This document shows, piece by piece, positions 37,807 through 49,275 of a stretch of DNA of 64,000 nt. The DNA is from Arthrinium phaeospermum (taxonomy: Eukaryota; Ascomycota; Sordariomycetes; Amphisphaeriales; Apiosporaceae). The stretch is taken from positions 2,418,001 through 2,482,000 of the forward strand of contig QYRS01000004.1 in the NCBI GenBank assembly GCA_006503535.1, written 5' to 3'. Every line of letters starts with the position of its first letter. Position 1 is the first letter of the stretch. Below the pieces are notes generated by a model. That model saw only the letters and a list, made by a program, of their open reading frames with translations, was not told the DNA's origin and did not search any database. Made by a program: the position numbers and the translations under genes.

Positions 37807-40688
37807 CCAGGCGGCGACTTGAGCACGCGAACTGGCGCGGACCTAGTGGCTGCTCGCTCTCTGGTCCGTCTCGGCCCATCGTGCCAAGGAGAATTACACC
37901 CAGGCCCCTCTTGGTCTAGCCGGACGCTTGTCCTTGTACTTGTTACGCGATCTAATCGCCAACACATAGCTTTTTTACCCCATTGTATTTTGCAAGCCAG
38001 GCCTTCCTTGTAGCTAATAAAATTGGATGCCAATGGGCCCAATCGTATGTTGTACAAGATTAATAATGATGATTGACCCGTGGGGCGAGTGGCTTTCGGC
38101 CTCCTCTCCCTCACTTCAATTGTGGCATTACAGGGCAATAGGTGCCATTTAGCCTCCCGGGCCGAGACACAGGACAAACATATGCCAATTATTGCGCAGC
38201 CAATAAACCAGGAGGCTCCTTCCCCAACCACGGAATAAAACAAGCTGTCGCATGTGATGGGATGATGCGTTTGGGTCCCGGTCACCAGTTGTCATCCAAG
38301 GCCCAGAGTCGGGACTGTTGCCCACCCAAGACAGGTGACAAGCTTCGGAGGTGCTCCATCTGCCACTGTAGAAGTCCTCCGGACGGAAGCAGAAGCTCTT
38401 GTTCGGAAATGGTTGCCGCCGCGGAGCCCTGGAGGAACCCCCCAACCCCACCAATCTTCCAGAATTCCATCCAAGAGGGCCGGCACACACGGGCGAGCTA
38501 GGCCTGGCAAACTACGTCACCTCTGGGTACGGACTGCAGACCTACATTCCCACCTGTTCCAGAATATTGCATAGGATAGGATACATGCTTGGTTTGACCT
38601 GGCTGTTAAGCTTACTTGCTACCTATTCTGCGGTGCATGTGCATTCGTTATTCCGGGGAGGCTTGCCTTTTAAAATAGGTAATAAGAGTCCCGAAAGCTT
38701 GGGAACAAGTCCTGCATGCCACTAAGGGCGCCTGACCAACTCTATATGCTTGTTGGTGTCTGACACTCCAGCTGAGGTCGGTCGCCTTTGCTTTTATTAC
38801 CCAAGTACATGGAGGTGTACACAGAAAGACTCTTAAACTGTTTGCTTTTCTACGTGACTTCTCACATGGCATAATAGAGTAGAAGTAGAGGTGATGGATC
38901 CCACTCTCCACACATTTCTTGCTTGCCGCGCAAGGTATGAAGAAGTATAATGAGATTTGCTCCTCAGCCCTCTCAGGAAACCGTATGCCATGGCTGACAT
39001 CTGACCATGCATGAGGTTGCCCTTTCTTCTTCTTCTGGCCGTCGACTAGCGTCCCCTCTCCCCTCTCCCCCTCTGCCGGAATGTTTCAGGGACAAACCTA
39101 AGGATTTGCTTACAGTATGTACCAGTAGAAGGAGAAGAACTTTGGCGCCGCCCTTGGAAGTTTCGGTGGTTGATCTGCTTTTCCCCGATCCAATCCCGCT
39201 GCTCCGTTGGCCAGTCCATCACACAACACTACTGTTACAGTACGTAGTATTGTCATCATTACACTAGAAAACACCAAGAACAAAGAAGGAACAGGCAAAG
39301 GCACATATTCAGCTTCCCGAAAGGGCAAGCAGCTCCTACCGACCGGCCTTGGAACATAGCAAGTGGGTGAGCGGCGCCTTGCTTCTACTCGCTAGCCGCC
39401 AGTGCTAGCTCGGCGAGTAGGAGAACCACGTGCGCCTGGGTACATCATGTACCCAATCCCAGAGGCACGGAACTGGGACTCAGTCAAGTGAGACATGCAG
39501 TCGGGTCGACTTCGCTCCAAAGTCACATTATCAGGGAAACGGTAGGTCGGGGGGCAGGTTAGTTGCCCAAGTAAGCCCGTATGCAGTTCGCCCGCTGCAG
39601 TCAGCACAAACCCCGACTGTACATGTGTATCGCACCGATCAGTCTAGCCTTTCCTAGTACATGCGTGCCATCTGTCTACCCAAGAACTGCTGCAGGCGTT
39701 TGCTTTTTGGTCACTTCCATTGCTGCTATTCTACTACTTCCATCGACTGCCCGGCATCCCGGTGCTTCCCGCGAACACTTGCCAAGGCCCAAGGCAGACT
39801 TCATGAGACGATGGCCATCTTGACTTAGCCCACCGGGGGCCGAAACTTCTTTGCGAGAATATGCAAGAAGATGTGGTGGGCAGTGGCAAGAGAAGGCTGG
39901 CCACATCATCAACAGCATCATCATTGTCATCATCATGATCATCAGCTACGGTGACGAGTCCAACCATCTCTTTTATATGTGCGCGCAAGTGTGCAACGTA
40001 TGCCTCCGAGCCGAGAGGAGGGTAAGACTTTTGCCGGCCCAAATCTGGTTGTAATCCAGGCCAACCCGCCCGCTCCGTTAAACTTGACCCCCTCTTTCGC
40101 AGTGGGTGGCACAATCTTCCCCACGCTGCCCAAGCTTTTCCCCCTCCCACTCCCAAGGCGCGGGAGGATGTGATTGAGGCAGTAATTGAGGGTTACATGA
40201 CGAGGGCTCCTCTTACTTATCGAATCCCTTTACCGGATTTCAACCGAGCAGGAAAAAGATCCGCAACCTCCTTGGTGACTACGGCGCTGTCCAACGATAA
40301 CGATGTACATAGGGTCCCCGGCAGCCGAACGGTGTGATACTTACCGCTTCCTCTCCGCTCCGGTGTATATATGCAATCGCTCGCTCGCGTGTGGCGTGAG
40401 TATGAAGGCGAAAAGGCGGGCAGGTTGGTGGGGAAAGAAACCGGCTGGCTGGCGCTTGCCAGCAAAGTGCAAGGCTGGCTGGCTTCTGGATGGCCAAGCA
40501 TACGTCAGTTCGGTGGCCAGTGGAACGATCTCATTGTCCGTCCCACCGGGATGGTGTGAAATATGCATGTGTGCGGCGACGGCGGAGTACTCAACCAACC
40601 TCACATGGGGAACCATTTGGCACTTTTTCCCTATAGGTGGACACAAACCCAATAACTTCAATATTGCATGCACGACAACAGAGCCTAG

Positions 40689-40706
40689 CCATCCATCCAT
40701 CCATCC
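40689..40706. repeat. (CCAT)n microsatellite
   Basis: About four and a half tandem CCAT units in intergenic DNA. Confidence 0.75.
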
Positions 40707-41915
40707 TCTTGAGGCGATGGAAGGCTGGAGGGCCCCCAGCCCAGCCCTCCGACCACGCGAGCTGTGTCGATGAGACTTTCTCTATCTTTGGTTTGGTTGG
40801 CTCGTGCCAGTCAATGCAAGCCTTGTCAACGATATGTATAAGACTGGTTATGTAAAATCGAACCACCCAGCCACTCGGGTATCCAGCCATTACTGGAGAA
40901 GGGTACACAATAGATGTGGGATATTCAGGCTTGGCAAATGCCGAGGGGTTCCGGACTCGGCCGGGGCCGGATGGACGAGTGTCCGTACGCCTCCTACCGC
41001 TGGCCGCTGGCAGGCCCGCTACCCGGCGCATGCTCTAGTCCGTCGTCGGCTCTCCTGCAAAGTCCGATCCGTAATGCAGATGGAATCGCCGCGGTGGCCC
41101 AGAGGGAACCTCTCCGTGTCAAGAAAAGAAGGCAGTAGTGTTGAACAGGGCTCGATACTTGACACATCTTTGCTTTACCTGTGGCAGAAGCTGTGGTCAT
41201 CTGGAGTCTGAAGAGTCTCTGGTCCCGGATGAAGTTGGCCAAGAACAAATTACTTCCCCGCATATTTGCGGTGGTACACTCGTGCCTCCGTATGGTGTTT
41301 TCGATGACGCAGGTGTATCGGGCAACCACTCCTGGATATCTCGAAGTAACTTGAGATGATCACCTATACACTCTAGCATAGTGGGCTAGGGAAGATGAGC
41401 TTCTTTTCTGAGTGACTCCTGTCCTTCCACGGCCTAGCCGTAGACCGAGATCCACCCGTGAGATCGTACGCCTCCAAGCCCCGGGACGCGGTCTCGACGA
41501 CACCCGTGCACAGCATCCTGTCCGGTCTGGTTACCCAGCATACCCGGCCGAGGTCTGCACCTCCAATTTGACTTGCCGAGTGGCAGGCACCGTCAAGTTT
41601 GGCGGGGCCGGCGCCGTGAGATGGGCGCATTATTAGCTCGAATGGGCTTGTCGGTATAATCCGAGTAACCGACCAATGCGAGGCGACATGACCTGCACGT
41701 TTTTTGGACTTTAGATGCTGCACTTGCAATCGCTACTGTCGCTTATTCCTGCCTGCTTACATGTATTACTCTGTGGCGGTCATACAGACACAGGCAAGAA
41801 ACTGCAAAACCTTTTTTCTTGTGCGAGGGACTAAGACACAACGGACCTGGATCCCGGTCATACATGCATCGATGCGTGAAACATGCATATCTTCGCCTAT
41901 CAACCCTCCAGGAGG

Positions 41916-41922
41916 TATATAA
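41916..41922 (+). promoter_or_regulatory. TATA box of the phosphoesterase gene
   Basis: TATATAA lies 119 bp before the ATG at 42041, a normal spacing for a fungal core promoter with a short leader. No other gene start is near. Confidence 0.5.
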
Positions 41923-42040
41923 TGAGAAGGAAACGGCGAGGGGAAATATGTCATCATACCCCTGCCTTTCCAAGGAAAGCACCTGAGCCAACACGCTCCG
42001 TACCGGGTGTGTTCTCGTCTGGCCGTCTCTAGCCAACATC

Positions 42041-44250
42041 ATGGCAACATACAAACTTTGCACCGCCGTTGGCCACGCTGTCATTGTACTGGTGATGGCT
42101 CAAATCGTCCTGGCGTCAGCGGCCAACGTGTCGATGCCGGGCCTGGCTTCCTTCACGGTCCCAGCGGCTTTCCCAACCTCGGTGTTCTCCAGCTACTACG
42201 GTGAGTGGGTTGGATTCTGGCACATGAGCATGGAAGATCCCGTCGCGTGCTAAATCGATTGCCCAGTCAAGCCGGGCCCAACACAGGAGCCCCAGCCAGC
42301 TCTGTACGACCCTGTCCTGAACAAGACGTTCGGAATGGGCATTACGGATCCCCTCAACATCCCCACCCACGACACGGATCCGGTATACTACCCCAAAGCT
42401 TCGGCCGATCTGAACGACACCAGCGCAGCAGCGGTCCTTGATGCCGCCAAGCTCGAGATACTCGGCATCGTAAAGGCGAACCATACTGGCCTGGCTTCCA
42501 ATTGCTCCAAATGTGTTGCTGCGCTGTCCGTCGGCCAGATGGTGGCCAGAATGGCCCCGACGTATCTGCCCGATGCCATGGTTTCGTTCTGCAAAGAGAC
42601 CGGGTTCGCGTCCAACAGCACCTGTCAATCACAGTATGAAGCAGGCAGCTTCGGCGCCACTTGGACGCAGATTCTATCGCATGCTGAGGTCACTAGGCTG
42701 GACGGCCAGTTCATCTGTGCATCGTTGGGTCGTTACTGCCCAGTCCCCAACAAGACGAACACTTTCACGGCCGTCTTCCCCAAGCCCAAGCCCCTGCACG
42801 TAAAGCAGCCACAACGGAGCAACAAGACGGTCAAGGTCCTGCACCTCTCCGATCTGCACCTCGATCCGCGATACGAGGCTGGCTCCGAAGCCAACTGCAC
42901 GTCGAGCATGTGCTGCCGCCATTCTGGACCGCATACAGGTGGTGCTGGTGCTGGTGCCGGCGCCGCCGGTCCAATTCAGCTTCCAGCCCCCTTGTATGGC
43001 TACTACAGGTGCGACTCGCCTTACTATCTGGCCCTCGCGGCGCTCCAGTCCATCGGGCCTCTGACCGGCACTTCGAGCGAGAACCCAGCCGCCTTCGCCC
43101 TATACACAGGGGACCTCGTCGCCCACGGGCCCCAGACCGAGATCTCGCGCGACTACATCGAGGACATCGAGCTCTCCGTCTGGCACATGCTCAAGAGCTA
43201 CATCGGCGGCCCCGTCTACTCGGCGCTGGGCAACCACGACACCAGCCCGGAGAACCTGGACGCGCCGCACGGCCTCGACGGGCCCAACGGCACCCTCGGC
43301 CGGCAGCTGTCCTGGAACTACGACCACGTCTCGTCGCTCTGGCGCTACTACGGCTGGCTCGACAACGCGACCGCCGCCGAGGCCGCCACGCACTACGCCG
43401 CCTACTCGGTCGTGCCCCCGATGAGCGGCGGCGGGCTGCGCATCATCACGCTGAACGGGGACCTGTACTACAAGAACAACCCCTTCGCGTACCTGCACGC
43501 GGCGGACCCGGACTTCAGCGGCATGTTCTCCTTCCTGATCGCGGAGCTGCAGAAGGCCGAGGACGCCGGGCAGCGCGCCTGGGTCGTCAGCCACGTGCTG
43601 TCGGGCTGGGACGGCACGAACCCGATGCCCAACGGCTCGGACCTGCTGTACCAGATCATCGAGCGGTACTCGCCGCACGTCGTGGCCGGCGTCTTCTTCG
43701 GCCACACGCACGAGGACCAGGCCTTTGTTTTCTACGCCGGCAACGGCACCGGGCCCGGCGGCCGCTCGGCCGAGACGGCCGTCACGAGCGCCTGGGTGGG
43801 CCCCTCCCTGACGCCCCTGACCAACGTCAACTCGGGCTACCGCCTCTACGAGGTCGACACGGGCACCTGGGACGTCTACGAGGCCTACACCTTCTACGCC
43901 GACGTCGACGCCTTCCAGTCGCTGGACCCGGCCTCGCCGGCGGGGCCCGTCTTCCAGCTCGAGTACTCGACCCGCGAGGCGTACGGGGCCCAGGCCGGCT
44001 GGCCCGCCGACGCGCCCTGAACGGCACCTTTTGGCACCGCGTGACCGAGGCCATGGAGCGCAACCGCACGCTCGTCGAGGTCGTCAACGGGTTCCAGGGC
44101 AAGAGCAGCGTCCGGAGCCCCAACTGCTCGAGCGACGCGTGCGCCGAAGCCAAGATCTGCTATATGCGCAGCGGTTCCGCGCCCCTGGGCAGGCTCTGCC
44201 CCCAGGGCTTCGGCTCGGTGCAGAGCCCGTATACTGGGAAGAACTTTTAG
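42041..44250 (+). CDS. Acid sphingomyelinase-like metallophosphoesterase, with apparent 1-nt deletion
   Basis: Two exons, join(42041..42200, 42267..44250). Residues 1-28 are a signal peptide (VIVLVMAQIVLASA). A saposin-B-like domain follows (~130-180, paired cysteines from NCSKC to STCQSQ). The calcineurin-like catalytic domain holds the full metal-ligand set: SDLHLD (~249), TGDLV, GNHDTS, the HVLSGWDG histidine and GHTHEDQ. Many N-glycosylation sequons fit secretion or a vacuolar location. The family hydrolyses sphingomyelin or other phosphodiesters; fungal substrates are uncertain. The frame meets TGA at 44018-44020, but the next frame continues without a gap with NGTFWHRVTEAMERN and a Cys-rich tail ending YTGKNF at 44250. 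One extra C at 44015-44017 would give 714 residues. Read literally, the protein stops at 637 and loses the conserved C-terminal region. Confidence 0.85.
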
Positions 44251-44638
44251 GCCAGGTTAGGTAGCGTCATTAGAGCATGATATGAAGTAGTTAGCCTGAT
44301 CCCGTAACGCTCATCTGGGAATGGTCAGAATTGAGATACTTAAAACCTGCTCTGGCGAGCTCATTCAAGTTGCAGACACACAATATCCAATTCCTTCCGA
44401 ACTTGCAAAGGAGGTCAGAGAAGAAACACGAGATGAGTGACGTATAAAGTTATAATATAGTATTAAGATGGTATCATTTGCATGTAAACTCTCGTGATCG
44501 CGTAATGATCGATAATGTAATAGAGAAAGCCGATGGGTTCGTCTTTCAGAAGACGAACATCGACTTTCTGTAGTGTCTCTAAATTAGAGAAGCCCCCTTC
44601 CAACTTTTTATGATATCCTGTGGAAAGCGATATATTGA
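44251..44638. other. Convergent 3'/3' spacer
   Basis: 388 bp between the phosphoesterase (+) and SLC35F-type (-) genes. AT-rich, consistent with both 3' ends. Nothing else is seen. Confidence 0.6.
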
Positions 44639-45829
44639 TTAGATTCTATCGCCCTCAGAAGCCGCAAGGCCCTGCTTTCTAGCGAGGTTGAGAGCCTTGA
44701 GCTTGGCAGTGCCAAAGCCAGCCACACCATCGGCCTGGCTGTCGCCCAACCAGGGCTTCTTGGAGTCGCCAAGCATGCTGCCGGCCAAGAAGTAGACCAC
44801 GAGGCCGATGATGATGCACACGAAAGCGATGGGGTACATGAAGTGGATGGCGTAGCCGAAGACGTGGATTCCGATGATGGTGCCCCAGAAGTTGCCGGTG
44901 AGCAACGAGATGTCGAAGAAGGCGGCCGAGCCCATGCGCAGGATGAACGGGGCCAGCGAGTAAAAGATGAACAGGACCAAGGTGTAGCCGACGAGGTACC
45001 CGGCAACATCACCGTCCCAGGTGGAGCCATAGAGGGTCGTGCGGTCGAAGATGGCGCCTGTCACGCCGTTGATGATGATTCCAAACAGTCCCAGGAACGA
45101 GAGTACCTCGTACACGGGTCGCTTGCTCACGAACCACTCCTCGAACACGTTGCTAAGGCCATACAGTGTGGCGCCGGCGAGACCAAAGAGATCGCCCTTG
45201 AGGAGGTTCTCTCCAGGACCGCCGTTGCTGCCCTGGATGTGGTCGCTAGCAAGGAGAATTCCCATACCGCCACAAGCAACCAGGATACCGGCGATTTGGG
45301 CCCACTTGTAACGCACCTTCAAGAGGGTGAAGGAGACGATGACGACCATGACGATGGACCAGAAGTTGAGCAGCTGGGCTGACAGGAGGTTGGTATAGCG
45401 ATAAGCCAGTACCGTGAAATAGTTTCCCTCGACGTCCAAGAAGCTCAGGATGGCATATTTCCACCAATCACGCGCGACAACCTTGGCCCACTTCGTGAGA
45501 CCATACTGGTAGATGGTGTAGCTCAGGTAGACAAAGGTGAGCAGGACGTAGTTGAACAAGGTCTGGAAGGCGGGAATGGAAGTGCCCTTGTTCACCAGCA
45601 AGGTGGAGAAGGTGTTGGTACCCGTGATGCACAGCGCCAGAATCTGGCCCAGAAGGACTACCAACCAAAAGTCGGCCGTGGCCAGGTAGGAATACCAATG
45701 GACCCTCTTGGCCTCGATCTGGTGGATGGCCGTCTCAATGACCTCGGGGTTCTCGGTGCCGGCATGGCTTCCGGTCGTCGCCGTCACGGTGGTACCGAGG
45801 GCATTAGCGTTCTTGTTGTCGTATTCCAT
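44639..45829 (-). CDS. SLC35F1/F2/F6-type (DUF914) membrane transporter
   Basis: Single exon, 396 residues. A short hydrophilic N-terminus (~45 residues) precedes about ten hydrophobic segments, e.g. FWLVVLLGQILALCIT, LLNFWSIVMVVIVSFTLL, GILVACGGMGILLAS, ALYGLSNVFEEWFV, FGIIINGVTGAIF, VGYTLVLFIFYSLAPFIL and AFVCIIIGLVVYFLAG. The SLC35F pattern is shown by FLDVEGNYFTVLAYRYTNLLSAQLL (the helix pairs characteristic of the drug/metabolite superfamily) and by SLLTGNFWGTIIGIHVFGYAIHF. The C-terminus is cytoplasmic-like and basic. Members are predicted endomembrane transporters whose substrates are mostly unknown; nucleotide-sugar transport should not be assumed. Confidence 0.9.
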   Translation of the reverse strand: MEYDNKNANALGTTVTATTGSHAGTENPEVIETAIHQIEAKRVHWYSYLATADFWLVVLLGQILALCITGTNTFSTLLVNKGTSIPAFQTLFNYVLLTFVYLSYTIYQYGLTKWAKVVARDWWKYAILSFLDVEGNYFTVLAYRYTNLLSAQLLNFWSIVMVVIVSFTLLKVRYKWAQIAGILVACGGMGILLASDHIQGSNGGPGENLLKGDLFGLAGATLYGLSNVFEEWFVSKRPVYEVLSFLGLFGIIINGVTGAIFDRTTLYGSTWDGDVAGYLVGYTLVLFIFYSLAPFILRMGSAAFFDISLLTGNFWGTIIGIHVFGYAIHFMYPIAFVCIIIGLVVYFLAGSMLGDSKKPWLGDSQADGVAGFGTAKLKALNLARKQGLAASEGDRI

Positions 45830-48800
45830 CTTTCTTCTCCGTCCGGTACTGTTCGCTGAGATCCTTGAAGGTGGTTTGAATAGATTATACTGCTTTCTTT
45901 TTGCAGCAGTTTTGTCGGTTGATTAAGTCTTTCTGGCGTCCCCAGAAGCAAGCGCAAAGACTATGAAGTCGCTTGCTGTATTACCGTGATGCGGCACTGC
46001 GCATCAATCCGTATTCCAGTTGATGCTGATTGATAGTGAGATAGAAGCCAGGCACATCTAATCGATTTGGGCGCTTCGAAAGGTTGGAAAGGTTCACCGA
46101 CGTTCCACTTGACCGATGAACAGGCGATTCTTGTACTCGAGATGAAATGGTAGTCTCCTCGTAGCATGCAATCTCCAGAGAGGAAAAATATAAGAAAAAA
46201 AAAACGCTATCCACTCGGTCTGGGTCGGTCGTAGTGGATGGTATGCTTCCAGCCCACTTTGCGCCGTTCCCTGTAGGGCCTGCCGGGGAGCTTGGGAGCT
46301 GGGCCAGAACTGGGCCTGTCAGCGCACTCAGAATGCGCCAGGCGTTGAAAGGGTGGCATCGAGGCGGGGCCAACTCTGCGGAACTTTCACCTGGAAGCGC
46401 AACCAGATCCGTGGGTCGCCACTAACTAGCGGTTCGATTGGTGATGGCGCGCAGGGTAGCCCACTTCATGCATCGTGGGCAATCACCGATGACCTTGTCA
46501 ACTTGTCTGATACTCGAACCTGTACTTTTACATAAAGTCAAGAGGGAAGGGATCATCAATTAGACATGCGGCTCTCCCATTGGAGCTGGTGCTTCAAGGA
46601 TATCAGCTTTAGCCTTCAACCCTTACTTGCTTGCCCATTACCTAGCTGCATCGGTGGCTTCCGCGGGGTGTCAGGCTCGGAGCCCGGCATGTGCCCTAGC
46701 TGCTTGTTTTACTCTACCAGCTCCAAAGGATGAGAGAACTCTTGCCCCGGATTGATGACAGAAACGATCCAGGTATAGAATCCCATCTACAGTAAGCATG
46801 AAAGCATGGCTGTAACATCTGTGCGTGCATTGAAAGCACTTGATGGCCAAAACTATGTAGTGGGAGCTGAAGGTTTTCAGTGTGACGAAATGCCTAAGGC
46901 AAGTAGTGAAGGTACATAGTGAAGGAACTAAACAGTTTTTTTCAGCTCGTCGGACGCCAACAATCGCACTTGTACCAAAACCGCCGAGGCTGCATCTAGA
47001 CTCAGTTGCCATCAACCACATGGCAACGACGACCGCCGCAGGACAACGTCGAATGGATCTAATAGGCTGTAGATATCGCTTCAGATGCTAGCACAGCTTC
47101 CTCTTGATCATATTACAACCTAATACTTACCTGTCGTCCCGCCACACTGAACACCAGAACGTGGGGGTAGCACTTGTACTGGATGAACCAAAGGCGCCCA
47201 TTTCCTTTCGGCCGGGTTTGATGTTTGACAGCGAAAGTTGTCCGGCCCTGAGCCTCACACGATATTTTTCTTCGCCTGCATTTCCTGTTGTTTGCCAGCA
47301 GGCGGTATCTATTGTTCAAGCAAGTTGGAGGTCCTGGCACGGATAGCTTGAATCCACAGATGCTGGATGACCTCCTGCCCCTGAAACGTCTTTGGGGAAA
47401 CCACACATTTTTGGTGACTCTTCAAAGTGGGATCGGACATATTCTGTTAGATGTCATATTGAAAACGTTGCTTGATTAATGGTATTGAATGAAATAGCAC
47501 ATTACCTCTTTCAGGAACGTTAACAAATGGGTTACGTTCTAAATTTATGCCCTGAGAACATTAGGCCTCGCTGGCTTCAGGGAAAGGGAAGCTCAAAGCG
47601 CCTAACACTCTGAAATGATTATGTCAAAGAAGCATATCCATGATTGTGATGCACTCGACAGCTCGAGTGGCCTAGCCTGCCACACTTAGGCTATCCTGTC
47701 CAATCATGGTGGTAGCATGAACACTTACTGTCGCGGCCTTCTATCCCAGGGCATTGATGAAGTCATGATGTGAATTTATCCAGGACCTGTGTGGGAAACT
47801 ACAGTGAACAGAGTTACATGTCCTATTCAAGACCTCTGATAGTGATAGGTGTACATACATTTATGACCAGGACCACACCCAAACAAGCCAACTTGAAAGT
47901 TCGCAGAAACAAATACTGCCGCCAACTGTTCCTGGCGCGACACGGCCTCAAACAACCATCACCACATGTTGGCTTTGTCCTCGCCAGCAATGGTCTCGAG
48001 CCCAAAGTGGTGAAACCATGAGAAACTTGTGTGTAGTGGTTGGTTTACGCTTCTTGATACTGAGCACGAGATGCCTTAAGATCTAGCTCTATTTTTAGCA
48101 GTACCATCTTGTCCTCCGGAGAAGGTACTACAGTGAATGCCGTCACAGGCAAACGTGTGTTTTCTGCAGTTCGCATGGCAATGGGATGAGTAGCACAGAC
48201 TGCGGTTGAACCCGAGTACTTCCAGCTGCTCATATCATGATATGACAATGCACAGATGCCCAGCAACATTCACAAGACGACCGATACGAGGTGCGAGATG
48301 CGAGATGTAAGATGCCAAGAAATCGGGCTCCAAAGCCACCATGCCTTCCGCCGAACATCGGGGGCGGCATCGCGGCGATATAAATAGGACCTGGTGTTAC
48401 GGCAGTCCCTTGCAGTAGGGAGAGTCGGGTCGGATCGGATCGGATCGGGGATCGCATCTGTTATTTATATTGCTCTTCTCAATAAATACGGACAGCCGCT
48501 TGCGGGAGTGGAGAGAACCGTTGGCAATCAATCGGAAGATTTCTGGCAAAGAGCAAAGGGCTGTCTTATAACCTCACCAGCCACTCATAACCAATTGCCG
48601 ATCGGATACCCCTTTCAGCCCGCCTACCGCAGATGTAATCGTGATTTTAAATTACCCCCAGACGGGTCTGCGATAACGTTGTATTGCTGACCATGTTGCC
48701 AGCTTTCTTCCCTCCCCCTTCCCCTTCCCACCAGAATGGCGGTGGCTGCGTTAGTTACATTCGCACAACATGCGAACCAACTGCCGCGACTCGAGCCACG

Positions 48801-49275
48801 GAATCCCCACTTGTATGGTAGTAGTCACTGCATGCATACCATGCATGCATGTGACTATGCAGCGAACGTATAGTGCATTTTGACTCCATGCGGACGTCTA
48901 TGGCGAAAATATGACTTGGGTCCAAGCTAAAGGCCGGAACGCGGGAAGCCGAAGATTGGGCTGGGTTGATAAGTTGTGACTCCTGCAGCAGAGGCTCATT
49001 TCACCGTGCTGTATTCAAGGAACGTATTCAATGCTGTTCCCACAACACGAGAACTGCCCTGCGAATGGGCAGTGTCTCAGAGGTGAATAAATATCGGCAT
49101 TTCAAGCCACAATGACTCGGAAATCTCCCTTCCATACGGTAATTATTGATCCGGAGAGATTGCAAAAGGCATAGGCATGATCGGTGAGGGAAATACTTGG
49201 CTATTTTACTGCTCCCGTCATCTCTCTTCTCAAGATTTGCCAGAAGCACTATAGCATGCGCCTGCAATAGTCGGA
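45830..49275. other. Intergenic with divergent promoters
   Basis: The left part is the upstream side of the SLC35F-type gene, with an A run on the plus strand at about 46189-46204 (T run for the gene). The right part leads to the esterase. A (TCGGR)5 tandem lies at 48425-48449. No gene is supported between. Confidence 0.5.
48425..48449. repeat. (TCGGR)5 short tandem repeat
   Basis: Five tandem pentamers, TCGGG then three TCGGA then TCGGG, in intergenic DNA. Confidence 0.8.

Larger units (their letters stand above)
33434..42040. other. 8.6-kb gene-poor region with microsatellites
   Basis: No frame here has domain or composition support. It includes the upstream side of the gene starting at 33433, simple repeats listed separately, three TACGGAGTAC elements (35704, 37057, 37471) and the TATA box for the phosphoesterase gene at 41916. 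Long non-coding transcripts or a large regulatory domain are possible but nothing in the sequence demonstrates them. Confidence 0.5.

Noticed and set aside
43100..43711. 203-codon antisense frame inside the phosphoesterase gene
   Set aside because: Val/Arg/Asp-rich complement of the true coding strand; no independent support.
42910..44020. Arg-rich alternative frame overlapping the phosphoesterase
   Set aside because: Shadow frame of the GC-rich exon. Only its last part (after 44020) is real and belongs to the phosphoesterase by frameshift.
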